Origin: JAADGZ01 sp964596835
GTDB lineage: Bacteria; Pseudomonadota; Gammaproteobacteria; UBA6429; Thiohalophilaceae
Length of the DNA stretch: 22,155 bases
NCBI GenBank assembly: GCA_964596835.1
Contig: CAZQVV010000038.1
Coordinates: forward strand, 1 to 22,155
Direction: 5' to 3'
A model generated the notes under the pieces. That model was given only the letters and a program-made list of their open reading frames with translations. It was not told the DNA's origin and ran no database searches. Both the position numbers and the translations under genes were made by a program. Shown in pieces: positions 7,791 to 15,428 of this stretch. Position 1 is the stretch's first letter. Every line of letters starts with the position of its first letter.

Positions 7791-7957
7791 ATTAATTCCG
7801 TTCGCCCTGAGCCTGTCGAAGGGTGTGCTTTTTAATATGCCGATTTTATTGTGTTGGTTGTTCATAGTTCGGCAAGGCTCTCCTGAGCGAAGCCGAAGCC
7901 TTTCGTGAGTTTTATCGAACGGGGCCACAACGAAGGGTAAAATTAATCAGCGCTTCC
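7781..7957. repeat. 177-bp MITE-like unit with 17-bp terminal inverted repeats
   Basis: GGAAGCGCTGATTAATT at 7781-7797 is the exact reverse complement of 7941-7957. Nested inside is a second inverted pair, CCGTTCG (7798-7804) with CGAACGG (7916-7922). The left interior (7801-7822) carries the common dispersed motif TTCGCCCTGAGCCTGTCGAA, also found at 14863-14884. It encodes no protein. The size and ends suggest a non-autonomous mobile repeat; no target-site duplication could be confirmed by eye. Confidence 0.7.
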
Positions 7958-7996
7958 CTGGAACGGCACGGCTTTCGCTAAACGGGAAATAATGAC

Positions 7997-8377
7997 ATGT
8001 TCACGAATCAAAAACAGACCGGTATGACGGCGATTGCCTGGTTGGGCGTCATTGCGCTGATTCTGATGTTCGTTCTACTGGCGCTAAAACTTTTACCCAT
8101 TTATCTGGACAGCTTCGAGGTAGGCTCGGTTTTGAGCGATATCAAAAATGAACCCGGTATAGCGAACATGACGCCGCGCATGATCACACGAACCATCATG
8201 AAGCGCCTGGATATTAATATGGTCGACAATGTGAGTAAGGATGATATCTACTTCGATAGCGCGGGAAAGAAAAGAACGGTGGAAATCGATTATGAGGTTC
8301 GAAAAAATTTGATAGGGAATGTTGATCTGGTGGTTCATTTTCAGAAAACTGCGACTATCCCTGTACCTGAACCCTGA
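7997..8377 (+). CDS. DUF4845-family membrane-anchored protein
   Basis: A 126-residue protein with one N-terminal membrane helix (about 11-32) preceded by a short polar head containing QTGMTAI, and a small extracytoplasmic domain. The head resembles the prepilin-like start of DUF4845 proteins, which commonly lie between lepB and rnc in gamma- and betaproteobacteria. Function is unknown. The stop codon shares one base with the rnc start (TGATG), so it is translationally coupled to rnc. It may be a pilin-like or LepB-related accessory protein, but the sequence does not prove this. Confidence 0.85.
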   Translation: MFTNQKQTGMTAIAWLGVIALILMFVLLALKLLPIYLDSFEVGSVLSDIKNEPGIANMTPRMITRTIMKRLDINMVDNVSKDDIYFDSAGKKRTVEIDYEVRKNLIGNVDLVVHFQKTATIPVPEP

Positions 8378-9051
8378 TGCCCGATCTTGCCAGGCTCCAG
8401 CGTAAGCTGGGGTATGAATTCAAAACCCCGGAACTGCTTGACGTTGCCCTGACCCATCGTAGCGCGTCCTCGAATAATAACGAGCGCCTGGAGTTTCTGG
8501 GTGATTCTGTCCTCGGACAAATTATCAGCATTGAACTTTACCAGCGGTTTCCGCAGGCGCGGGAGGGTGAACTGAGCCGTCTGCGCGCCAGTCTGGTCAA
8601 GGGAGAGACTCTGGCCGAAATCGCGGCTGAACTGGACTTGGGGAATTATTTGAAGCTGGGTTCGGGTGAGTTGAAAAGCGGGGGGTTTCGGCGTGAGTCC
8701 ATTCTTGCCGATGCCCTTGAAGCAGTGTTTGGCGCCGTCTATCTGGATAGTGACCGGCAGATCGCGCATGATTTCCTCCTACAGTTTTTCAGTGATCGGC
8801 TCGCGCAATGTGATCCGGATTCGATACTTAAAGATCCCAAAACGCGCTTGCAGGAATATTTACAATCTCGGGGTGCGTCTTTGCCGGAGTATGAAGTCAT
8901 TGCCATCGAAGGGGAGGCTCACGCACAAACCTTTACTATTGCCTGTCATGTTTCTGAACTGGATAGCTCTGTTCAGGCATCCGGCAGCAGCCGCCGCAAG
9001 GCGGAACAGGCCACTGCGGAACAGGCGCTGAAACTGTTAAATCATGAGTGA
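8377..9051 (+). CDS. rnc: Ribonuclease III
   Basis: Double-strand-specific endoribonuclease that matures rRNA and some mRNAs. The 224 residues fit the family. The nuclease domain holds the signature NERLEFLGDSVL with metal-site residues Glu36, Glu39 and Asp43, and the second acidic pair Asp112/Glu115 in ADALEAVFGA. A double-stranded RNA-binding domain follows from about residue 153, with the SSRRKAEQATAEQAL helix. It starts on the stop of the DUF4845 gene and overlaps era by eight bases, the conserved rnc-era pair. Confidence 0.98.
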   Translation: MPDLARLQRKLGYEFKTPELLDVALTHRSASSNNNERLEFLGDSVLGQIISIELYQRFPQAREGELSRLRASLVKGETLAEIAAELDLGNYLKLGSGELKSGGFRRESILADALEAVFGAVYLDSDRQIAHDFLLQFFSDRLAQCDPDSILKDPKTRLQEYLQSRGASLPEYEVIAIEGEAHAQTFTIACHVSELDSSVQASGSSRRKAEQATAEQALKLLNHE

Positions 9052-9958
9052 AAAAACGGCAGAGAACGATTTTCGTTGTGGCTATGTCGCCCTGGCGGGA
9101 CGCCCCAATACGGGCAAGTCTACCTTATTGAACCATTTGCTGGGGCAGAAACTCAGCATTACTTCACGTAAACCGCAGACGACCCGCCAGCACCTGTTCG
9201 GCATCAAGACGACAAAGACGGAGCAGATCATCTATGTCGATACGCCCGGTATCCATGAAAATGCCCGGCGGGCGATCAATCGTTACATGAACCGGACCGC
9301 TTATAGCGCACTGGATAGCGTGCAGGTGATTGTTTTCCTGATTGAGGCTCTGCAATGGACCTCGGAAGATGAAATGGTGCTCAAGCGTATTAAGGAATCA
9401 GGCATTCCGGTTATTCTGGCCATCAACAAGGTGGACAGACTGGAGGATAAAAACAAACTCCTGCCGTTTATTCAGAACGTCTCCGAGAAAATGGACTTTG
9501 TCGAAATTATTCCCATATCGGCGATCAGGAGCATCAATCTGCCGGAACTTGAAGCCCGTGTACGGGAGCAGTTGGATGTTTCGGAGCCGTTTTACCCCGC
9601 CGATCAGATTACTGATCGCAGCCAGCGTTATCTGGCGGCCGAGTTGGTGCGTGAAAAACTGATGCGCATGCTGGGACAGGAACTCCCCTATGATCTAAGC
9701 GTGGAAATTGAGCGCTTTAAGGAAGAAAAAGGACGCATTCATGTGCATGCCCTGATCTGGGTGGAACGCGCCAACCAAAAAGCGATCGTGATTGGTGAGA
9801 AAGGGAGCCGACTCAAGAATGTGGGCACCCAGGCGCGGCTGGATATGGAAAAACTGTTTCATAAAAAGGTATTCCTGGAAGTCTGGGTGAAGGTGAAAGA
9901 AGGTTGGTCGGACGATGAACGCGTCTTGCAAAGCCTGGGATATAAGGACGAGATTTAA
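9044..9958 (+). CDS. era: GTPase Era, 30S assembly factor
   Basis: Essential GTPase that binds the 3' end of 16S rRNA during 30S maturation. The 304 residues include G1 GRPNTGKST (19-27), the switch region around TTRQ, G3 DTPG (66-69), G4 NKVD (128-131) and a C-terminal KH RNA-binding domain whose loop is GEKGSRLKNVG (251-261). It overlaps rnc by eight bases and shares one base with recO (TAATG). Confidence 0.98.
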   Translation: MSEKTAENDFRCGYVALAGRPNTGKSTLLNHLLGQKLSITSRKPQTTRQHLFGIKTTKTEQIIYVDTPGIHENARRAINRYMNRTAYSALDSVQVIVFLIEALQWTSEDEMVLKRIKESGIPVILAINKVDRLEDKNKLLPFIQNVSEKMDFVEIIPISAIRSINLPELEARVREQLDVSEPFYPADQITDRSQRYLAAELVREKLMRMLGQELPYDLSVEIERFKEEKGRIHVHALIWVERANQKAIVIGEKGSRLKNVGTQARLDMEKLFHKKVFLEVWVKVKEGWSDDERVLQSLGYKDEI

Positions 9959-10719
9959 TGCGTCAGAGCCTGCAGGCCAGTTATGTTCTGCACAGTCGGC
10001 CCTATCGCAATACCAGCAAGCTGCTCGATATTTTCAGTCGTGAACAGGGCCGCCGGGTCCTGGTGGCGCGCGGTGCGCGGCAGGGGAATTCCCGGCTGCA
10101 GGGGCAGTTGCTGCCCTTTATTCCGCTACTGCTGAGCTGGCAGGGTCAGGGTGAGGTGCAAACCCTGACCGCCGCGGAGACAGGCACCCAGCTCGCACCA
10201 CCTAAGAGCCGGAAATTACTCACGGCTTTTTATTTGAATGAACTGCTATTACGGCTGCTGCCCAGGAATGATCCCCACCCCGCGTTGTATGATGCCTATG
10301 CCCAGACTCTGCAGCGATTGTCCGAGCTGCCAGACCGGTCTTCTGATGAAGAAGCCAGTTTGCGACTGTTTGAGTGTTTTTTGTTACAGGAACTGGGCTA
10401 CGGACTGGTTCTGGATCATGAAGTCAGCCACGGTGGGGTTTTGCAGGCGCAGCAGTTGTACTGCTATCAACTGGAGCGGGGTCCGTGGATCATTGAATCC
10501 GGACAGGACTGTCAAAACGGCCTGCCGGTGCATGGTTGTACGCTGCTGGCTCTGCGGCAGGGTAGTTTGAGCGCTGCTGATGTGTATACGGATCACTATG
10601 ATCTGATATTACATGAGGCTAAAATGCTGATGCGCATTAACCTGGCCTGTCACCTTGGGCCTAAACCTCTGCAGTCACGCGCGCTTTACATTCAGCAAAA
10701 ACAGCTATTAAAATCCTGA
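9958..10719 (+). CDS. recO: DNA repair protein RecO
   Basis: Recombination mediator that, with RecR, loads RecA onto SSB-coated single-stranded DNA. The 253-residue protein has the N-terminal OB-fold (about 1-78; YVLHSRPYRNTSKLLDIFSRE and the glycine/arginine-rich VARGARQGNSRLQGQL) and a helical C-terminal domain with FECFLLQELGYGL. A full zinc-binding cysteine cluster is not present, as in the E. coli form. It begins in the era stop and overlaps the pdxJ start by one base (TGATG). Confidence 0.95.
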   Translation: MRQSLQASYVLHSRPYRNTSKLLDIFSREQGRRVLVARGARQGNSRLQGQLLPFIPLLLSWQGQGEVQTLTAAETGTQLAPPKSRKLLTAFYLNELLLRLLPRNDPHPALYDAYAQTLQRLSELPDRSSDEEASLRLFECFLLQELGYGLVLDHEVSHGGVLQAQQLYCYQLERGPWIIESGQDCQNGLPVHGCTLLALRQGSLSAADVYTDHYDLILHEAKMLMRINLACHLGPKPLQSRALYIQQKQLLKS

Positions 10720-11465
10720 TGATGAAAGAAAAGAATCCAATTTATCTGGGCGTTAACATCGACCATATCGCCACCCTGCGGCAGTCACGTGGCACCCGCT
10801 ATCCGGAGCCGTTACAGGCGGCGCTGGTGGCGGAGCAGGCAGGCGCCGATGCCATCACCGTACACCTGCGTGAAGATCGGCGGCATATTCAGGATCGGGA
10901 TGTAGACATGCTGGACGCGGCTCTGCAAACGCGCATGAACCTGGAAATGGCGGTCACCGATGAAATGCTGGCCATCGCCTGCCGTCTGCAACCGAGCGAC
11001 TGCTGTCTGGTGCCGGAACGGCGACAGGAGCTGACGACCGAAGGCGGCCTGGATGTGGCGGGCCAGAAAGCACGTATCAGCGAAGCCTGTCACCAGCTTG
11101 CGCAAGCGCAAATACGAGTATCGCTGTTTATTGATCCCGATTCGCGCCAAGTGGACGCCGCCGCCGATTGTGGCGCCCCGGTGATTGAGTTACACACGGG
11201 CAATTATGCCGATGCCGCCAGTCCGCAACAACAGGCGCAGGAATTACAGCGCATTGTGCAGGCGATGGAAAAAGGGCTGGCCTGTGATCTGCAAGTTAAT
11301 GCCGGGCATGGTCTGCATTATCACAATGTGGCGGCGATTGCCGCCCTCAACGATATCTGTGAACTAAACATTGGCCACGCCATTATTGCCCGCGGCCTGT
11401 TTACCGGGCTGGGTGAAGCGGTCAGGGAAATGAAAGCCCTGATGCGGAATGCGCGTTACTCATGA
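10719..11465 (+). CDS. pdxJ: Pyridoxine 5'-phosphate synthase
   Basis: Condenses 1-deoxyxylulose 5-phosphate with 3-amino-2-oxopropyl phosphate to make pyridoxine 5'-phosphate in the DXP-dependent vitamin B6 pathway. The 248 residues show the family pattern: GVNIDHIATLRQSRGTRYPE near the N-terminus, ITVHLREDRRHIQDRDV, the central VPERRQELTTEGGLDV and the late NAGHGLHYHNV phosphate loop. A second ATG at 10722 is equally close to the recO stop. Overlaps acpS by four bases (ATGA), a common pdxJ-acpS pair. Confidence 0.98.
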   Translation: MMKEKNPIYLGVNIDHIATLRQSRGTRYPEPLQAALVAEQAGADAITVHLREDRRHIQDRDVDMLDAALQTRMNLEMAVTDEMLAIACRLQPSDCCLVPERRQELTTEGGLDVAGQKARISEACHQLAQAQIRVSLFIDPDSRQVDAAADCGAPVIELHTGNYADAASPQQQAQELQRIVQAMEKGLACDLQVNAGHGLHYHNVAAIAALNDICELNIGHAIIARGLFTGLGEAVREMKALMRNARYS

Positions 11466-11845
11466 TTTACGGTATTGGCACCGACATCGTCAGCGTCGAG
11501 CGTATGCGTCATAACCTTGAACGTTTTGGTGATCGCTTCGCCGAACGAATTCTCACAGATGATGAACTGAAAGAATTCAGGAACGTGGTCAATCATGCCC
11601 ATTTTCTGGCCAGGCGTTTTGCCGCCAAGGAAGCCGTTGCCAAGGCCATGGGAACGGGGTTTATCAATGGTCTGTCTCTGCGTCATATTGGGGTCGGCCA
11701 CGATGCTCTGGGCAAACCGGTGCTGAAATTCAGTGGCAGGGCGAAAGAATTTGTTAGATCCGAAAAAATTGCATTCTCACATATCAGCCTGGCGGATGAG
11801 ACAGATTATGCGGTGGCTTTCGTCACCCTGAGTGCTGAGGCCTGA
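11462..11845 (+). CDS. acpS: Holo-[acyl-carrier-protein] synthase
   Basis: Transfers phosphopantetheine from CoA to acyl carrier protein. The 127-residue protein has both magnesium-site signatures, GIGTDIVSVERM with Asp8 and RRFAAKEAVAKAMGTG with Glu57. It is the last gene of the DUF4845-rnc-era-recO-pdxJ-acpS operon, in which each gene overlaps the next. It converges on the HPt gene, 31 bases apart; I see no clear terminator in that interval. Confidence 0.97.
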   Translation: MIYGIGTDIVSVERMRHNLERFGDRFAERILTDDELKEFRNVVNHAHFLARRFAAKEAVAKAMGTGFINGLSLRHIGVGHDALGKPVLKFSGRAKEFVRSEKIAFSHISLADETDYAVAFVTLSAEA

Positions 11846-11876
11846 GGCGAACATTATGCCCATAGAGACGAAACGG

Positions 11877-12236
11877 CTACCAGCTGTGGGCCAGGATGCC
11901 TCTGCCGTTGTCCTGCAGGCGGCTTATTTCTGAATCGAGTTGCCTGAAACTTTCGCCAAGTTTAGCCCGGTTATCCTGTTTAATTTGGTCCTCGAAAGCT
12001 TTTACCGCCTGGCGCAGCGCGGGCACACCCAGATAGAGGGTGGCGCCGTGCAGCTTGTGTACCGGATTCCAGAGAGGTTCAAGACTACTCTCGGGATTCA
12101 CCTGGTTAAACGCCGCCTCAATCGCCTGACGATGCTCGGTTAATTCATCCAGCAACATGCCAAACAGATCGCGTGCCAGTTCTTCATTGCCAGCGGCCTG
12201 CTTAAGTGCAATAGCCGCATCAAATATTTTGTTCAT
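11877..12236 (-). CDS. Stand-alone HPt phosphotransfer protein, BarA/GacS type
   Basis: A 119-residue histidine phosphotransfer protein. The phosphoacceptor is probably His60 in the motif VHKLHGATLYLGVPALR. The HKLHG...GVP wording, with His where most HPt proteins have Lys after the active-site turn, is that of the C-terminal HPt domain of BarA/GacS hybrid kinases; the preceding ALKQAAGNEELARDLFGMLLDEL also resembles it. I start at ATG 12236 because AGGAAA lies seven bases upstream; the frame stays open to 12266. In pseudomonads gacS occupies this place beside cysM. No kinase, receiver or sensor domain is encoded here. It may relay phosphate for a kinase elsewhere, or be a remnant of a lost gacS; the intact frame favours a functional protein. 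Confidence 0.85.
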   Translation of the reverse strand: MNKIFDAAIALKQAAGNEELARDLFGMLLDELTEHRQAIEAAFNQVNPESSLEPLWNPVHKLHGATLYLGVPALRQAVKAFEDQIKQDNRAKLGESFRQLDSEISRLQDNGRGILAHSW

Positions 12237-12270
12237 AGTGCTGTTTCCTGTTTTGTCTGAGTCCATTCAC

Positions 12271-12295
12271 AGCCGTTTTGACGGCGGCTTTTTCC
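12271..12295. terminator. Weak hairpin with T-run between HPt gene and cysM
   Basis: AGCCG (12271-12275) pairs with CGGCT (12285-12289), with two additional G-T pairs inside, followed by TTTTTT on the plus strand. It lies between the divergent HPt and cysM genes. On the plus strand it could stop antisense read-through arriving from acpS. The stem is short, so confidence is low. Confidence 0.3.
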
Positions 12296-12345
12296 TGATG
12301 GTGGCTCCTCTTTTATGTTATAGGCCGATACATTACACTCTGCGC

Positions 12346-13254
12346 ATGAATTATAAAACGATTGAATCCTGTATTGGCAATACACCGTTAGTTCGCCTGC
12401 AGCGTTTTCCCAGGCAAAAAGATACCGGCCGGAGCAGCAATACGGTCCTGGTCAAACTGGAGGGTAACAACCCTGCCGGTTCGGTTAAAGACAGACCGGC
12501 GTTAAGTATGATCTCTCATGCCGAGGCGCGGGGTGAGATCAAGCCGGGCGATACCCTGCTCGAGGCCACCAGCGGCAATACCGGTATTGCATTGGCCATG
12601 GCGGCTGCGGTCAAGGGTTACCGTATGATTCTGATCATGCCTGCGAATATGAGTGTGGAGCGGCGTGCTTCCATGCGCGCCTATGGTGCTGAATTGATTC
12701 TGGTGAGTGAAGAAGAGGGTATGGAAGGCGCGCGGGATCTGGCGGAGGACATGGCGCGTAAGGGCAAAGGCTGGTTGCTGGATCAGTTTTCCAACCCGGA
12801 TAATCCGTTGGCGCATTATGACACCACGGGGCCTGAAATCTGGGCTGACACCAAGGGTGAAATTACCCATTTTGTCAGTGCCATGGGCACCACAGGAACG
12901 ATCATGGGGGTGTCCCGCTTTCTCAAGGAAAAAAAATCGGCCATTACCATCGTTGGCGTCGAGCCTGCTGAGGGCGCGAAGATCCCCGGTATCCGGCGCT
13001 GGCCGCAGGAATATATGCCTGAAATCTATGATGCCTCGCGGGTGGACAAATTGATGGAAGTCACCCAGGCTGAAGCGGAGCAGACTACCCGCGATCTGGC
13101 CGGTCAGGAAGGTATTTTTTGTGGCATTTCCTCAGGGGGGGCGGTCGCAGCCGCGTTGCGGCTATCGCAGGAGGTCGAAAATGCGGTGATTGTCGCCATT
13201 ATCTGTGATCGCGGTGATCGCTATCTTTCAACCGATGTATTTCCGGCCGAATAG
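12346..13254 (+). CDS. cysM: Cysteine synthase B
   Basis: PLP-dependent O-acetylserine sulfhydrylase B, which makes cysteine from O-acetylserine and sulfide or S-sulfocysteine from thiosulfate. The frame is open from 12157, but ATG 12346 gives 302 residues, the normal CysM length, and the typical MNYKTIESCIGNTPLVRLQR start; the longer form would overlap the HPt gene. Lys48 in AGSVKDRPA is the PLP lysine, TSGNTG (75-80) binds the substrate carboxylate and MGTTGT is the phosphate loop. The RRWPQEYMPEIYD region is CysM-like rather than CysK-like. No clear ribosome site. Followed after 20 bases by rlmD, a conserved pair. Confidence 0.96.
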   Translation: MNYKTIESCIGNTPLVRLQRFPRQKDTGRSSNTVLVKLEGNNPAGSVKDRPALSMISHAEARGEIKPGDTLLEATSGNTGIALAMAAAVKGYRMILIMPANMSVERRASMRAYGAELILVSEEEGMEGARDLAEDMARKGKGWLLDQFSNPDNPLAHYDTTGPEIWADTKGEITHFVSAMGTTGTIMGVSRFLKEKKSAITIVGVEPAEGAKIPGIRRWPQEYMPEIYDASRVDKLMEVTQAEAEQTTRDLAGQEGIFCGISSGGAVAAALRLSQEVENAVIVAIICDRGDRYLSTDVFPAE

Positions 13255-13274
13255 CTTTCAGGTTCCTGAACATA

Positions 13275-14627
13275 ATGTCACGTCAACAACGCTATAAGAA
13301 ACCCGATCCCACCCCTGTACAGGCAACGATAGAATCCCTTACCCACGAAGGCAAAGGGGTGGCCCGTGTTGATGGCAAAACGGTATTTGTTGATGATGCC
13401 CTTGCGGGTGAAGTGGTGGAGTTTGTCTACACGCGCCAAAAGCGTGACTTTGATGAAGGCCGCCTGCATCGGATTATCCGATCCTCGGAACAGCGAGTTG
13501 AACCGGCTTGTGCGCATTTCGGCATCTGCGGCGGTTGCCGCCTGCAACACCTTGATACAAATGAACAACTTCGGGTCAAGCAAAACGTTCTGCTGGATAA
13601 TCTCAGGCGAGTCGGTAAAGTCGAGGCCGAAACTATTTTGTTACCCCTTAGCGGCAGTCAATGGGGCTATCGCAGAAAGGCGCGCCTGGGTGTGCGCTAT
13701 GTGCATAAGAAAAAACGCGTGCTGGTGGGCTTTCGTGAACGGGGTTCCTCCTTTCTGGCCGAGCTGGACAGTTGCAAAATTTTACATCCCTCGGTGGGTG
13801 AAAAACTAACCTCTCTGGGCGAAGTCATTCGCACACTCAGCATCTATCGGCAGATCCCGCAGATTGAAGTGGCGGTGGCGGATAATACCGCCGGGCTGAT
13901 TTTTCGTCATCTCGAAGCGCTGACTGAAGCGGACAAAAATATTCTCAGCGAATTCGGTAAAACTCATAACTTCCAGATCTATTTGCAGCCCAAAGGGCCG
14001 GATACCATTAGTCTGTTGTCCTCAGAATCAGAAACGGAACAGGACAAGCGCGGCCTCTACTATGAACTCTGCGATCAGCAGTTAAAAATACATTTCGAGC
14101 CGGCGGATTTCACCCAGGTCAATCATGACATCAACACAAAAATGCTAAAGCGGACGCTGGAATTGCTGCAACTGGATAAAAACGATATCCTGCTGGAACT
14201 GTTCTGTGGACTGGGCAATTTCACCCTGCCAATGGCGCAGCAGGCGAAACAGATCATTGCCGTAGAAGGGGATGCGGGGCTTATTCTGCGGGCGCGAGAA
14301 AATGCCATCGCGAATGGTATTGATAATGTCGAATATCATGTCGCCAACCTGATGGAAAATCTGGACAACCTGCCCTGGCTAAAAAAAGGCACTTATAACA
14401 AAGTGCTGCTGGATCCTCCTCGTAGTGGCGCCAAAGAGGCGTTGCCCTATATTGCGGCAACGGGTGCCGCGCGTATCGTTTATGTCTCCTGTCATCCGGG
14501 GACGCTCGCCCGTGATGCCGGAGAGTTGGTGCATGAATACGGTTATCGGTTACGAGCCGCTGGTGTGATGGACATGTTTCCGCATACCGCGCACGTTGAG
14601 TCCATTGCACTATTTGAAAAATACTAA
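13275..14627 (+). CDS. rlmD: 23S rRNA m5U1939 methyltransferase RlmD
   Basis: SAM-dependent methyltransferase (RumA) that makes 5-methyluridine at position 1939 of 23S rRNA. The 450 residues contain an N-terminal TRAM domain (about 12-70), a [4Fe-4S] site with Cys79, Cys85, Cys88 (C-x5-C-x2-C) and Cys167, the SAM loop LELFCGLGNFTLPMA (about 308-321), DPPRSGA (380-386), the catalytic Cys406 in VSCHPGTLARD and a late Glu442. This cysteine layout separates RlmD from TrmA. In pseudomonads relA usually follows; here a repeat-rich gap follows instead. Confidence 0.97.
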   Translation: MSRQQRYKKPDPTPVQATIESLTHEGKGVARVDGKTVFVDDALAGEVVEFVYTRQKRDFDEGRLHRIIRSSEQRVEPACAHFGICGGCRLQHLDTNEQLRVKQNVLLDNLRRVGKVEAETILLPLSGSQWGYRRKARLGVRYVHKKKRVLVGFRERGSSFLAELDSCKILHPSVGEKLTSLGEVIRTLSIYRQIPQIEVAVADNTAGLIFRHLEALTEADKNILSEFGKTHNFQIYLQPKGPDTISLLSSESETEQDKRGLYYELCDQQLKIHFEPADFTQVNHDINTKMLKRTLELLQLDKNDILLELFCGLGNFTLPMAQQAKQIIAVEGDAGLILRARENAIANGIDNVEYHVANLMENLDNLPWLKKGTYNKVLLDPPRSGAKEALPYIAATGAARIVYVSCHPGTLARDAGELVHEYGYRLRAAGVMDMFPHTAHVESIALFEKY

Positions 14628-14670
14628 AGAAACTGTAACTATGCAGCACCCTTGCCAGGGAGCATTGTAG

Positions 14671-14712
14671 GTAGGTTGGCGCTGAACCATGATCTTTATG
14701 GTGAAGCCCAAC
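14671..14712 (+). repeat. GTAGGTTGG...AAGCCCAAC dispersed repeat
   Basis: Begins GTAGGTTGG and ends AAGCCCAAC, as does the unit at 19521-19555; the middle (ATGATCTTTATGGTGAAG here, ATGATGTTTATGAAG there) is also similar. The ends are imperfect inverted repeats of each other. Confidence 0.7.
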
Positions 14713-14762
14713 AATGAAGTCAATGACAGGCCAGGCTGTGGGGTATTAATCGGTAACGTGCT

Positions 14763-14808
14763 GATGGGTTTCCCTACTGGACTTCGCGCTTCGCTCTACC
14801 CATCCTAC
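14763..14808 (-). repeat. Second copy of the 44-147 element family
   Basis: GATGGGTTTC at 14763-14772 and a 22-base match at 14787-14808 (ending CTACCCATCCTAC) repeat the left arm found at 44-77, with about 14 unrelated or altered bases between. It is therefore a degenerate copy of the repeat upstream of rpoE. Confidence 0.8.
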
Positions 14809-14857
14809 TGTTTTTCGCTGCAAGCAGCGGGGAATGACACACTGAAAGAGATTAAAT

Positions 14858-14922
14858 CACCGTTCGTCCTGAGCTTGTCGAAGGAAGCTTGTCGAAGGAA
14901 GCTTGTCGAAGGATGAACGGTG
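14858..14922. repeat. Dispersed repeat with 14-bp triplication
   Basis: The 14-base unit AGCTTGTCGAAGGA occurs three times without a break (14872-14885, 14886-14899, 14900-14913). The block is framed by near-perfect inverted ends, CACCGTTCGTCCT (14858-14870) and AGGATGAACGGTG (14910-14922; one mismatch). The motif at 14863-14884 matches 7801-7822 in 20 of 22 bases. This family of repeats is seen in many proteobacterial genomes. Confidence 0.85.
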
Positions 14923-14957
14923 TTTCTCTGAGTTGAGACCTCACCAATGGGAAAACA

Positions 14958-15425
14958 ATGGGCATTGAAATAGAGAAAAAATTCCTGCTGCGTAACGATG
15001 GCTGGCGTCAGGATGCCGATGCAGGCACGTCATTCCGGCAGGGCTATCTGGCTGGCTCGGAAAAATCTTCTGTGCGGGTGCGTATCGAGGGCGATAAAGC
15101 TAATATCAATATCAAAAGCGCCACCCTGGGTGTCCGCCGACAGGAATTTGAATATCCCATCCCCCTGGAGGACGCACAGATCCTGCTTGAAACGTTGTGC
15201 CAAAAACCCCTGATCGAAAAGACCCGTTATCATGTGACCTATACCGGCCATGTCTGGGAGATCGATGTATTTGACGGTGACAATACCGGCCTGGTGGTGG
15301 CTGAAATTGAGCTGGCCGATGAAGACGAGGTATTTGCCCGGCCGGACTGGCTGGGTGAGGAAGTTTCAGAGGATCCCCGCTATTATAATGTTTGCCTGGT
15401 CAAACACCCTTTTTGTGATTGGTAG
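14958..15425 (+). CDS. CYTH-domain phosphatase (inorganic triphosphatase-like)
   Basis: A 155-residue single-domain CYTH protein of the triphosphate tunnel metalloenzyme superfamily. The diagnostic ExExK motif is EIEKK at residues 4-8. Further tunnel strands are visible: SVRVRIEG, NINIKSA, RQEFEYPI, IEKTRYHV, WEIDVFDG and LVVAEIELADE. The tail SEDPRYYNVCL is usual in bacterial short forms, which hydrolyse inorganic triphosphate; the ancestral class also includes class IV adenylate cyclase and thiamine triphosphatase, so the true substrate cannot be read from sequence. It lies three bases before the YkuD gene and probably opens the operon through nagZ. Confidence 0.9.
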   Translation: MGIEIEKKFLLRNDGWRQDADAGTSFRQGYLAGSEKSSVRVRIEGDKANINIKSATLGVRRQEFEYPIPLEDAQILLETLCQKPLIEKTRYHVTYTGHVWEIDVFDGDNTGLVVAEIELADEDEVFARPDWLGEEVSEDPRYYNVCLVKHPFCDW

Positions 15426-15428
15426 CGA

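Larger units (their letters stand above)
7630..7996. other. Repeat-filled gap between lepB and the DUF4845 gene
   Basis: This 367-bp interval holds, in order, an 86-bp hairpin element (7631-7716), about three copies of a 20-bp tandem repeat (7731-7790) and a 177-bp unit bounded by 17-bp inverted repeats (7781-7957). A 65-codon reading frame on the minus strand here is an artefact of the repeat. I see no separate gene and no clear promoter for the downstream genes. Confidence 0.8.
14628..14957. other. Repeat-filled gap between rlmD and the CYTH gene
   Basis: This 330-bp interval holds three kinds of dispersed repeat: a GTAGGTTGG...AAGCCCAAC unit (14671-14712), a GATGGG...CCCATCCTAC unit (14763-14808) and a CCTGAGCTTGTCGAAGG-type element with a tandem triplication (14858-14922). 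A 75-codon frame across them is not a gene. No promoter is clear. Confidence 0.8.

Noticed and set aside
7731..7928. 65-codon minus-strand frame
   Set aside because: Contains TPFDRLRANG, the typical translation of a dispersed repeat, and lies wholly inside repeat DNA.
8693..9031. 112-codon frame inside rnc
   Set aside because: A shadow of rnc in another frame, with no family motifs; long frames of this sort recur over most genes here.
12157..12345. Upstream extension of cysM
   Set aside because: Overlaps the HPt gene on the other strand and makes the protein 63 residues longer than the family.
14872..14913. CRISPR-like array
   Set aside because: Three 14-base units are directly adjacent with no spacers, and no cas gene is present in the window.
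14689..14916. 75-codon plus-strand frame
   Set aside because: It runs through three dispersed repeats, and its tail (VLSLSKEACRRKLVEG) is the translation of the tandem 14-base units. No ribosome site or family resemblance.
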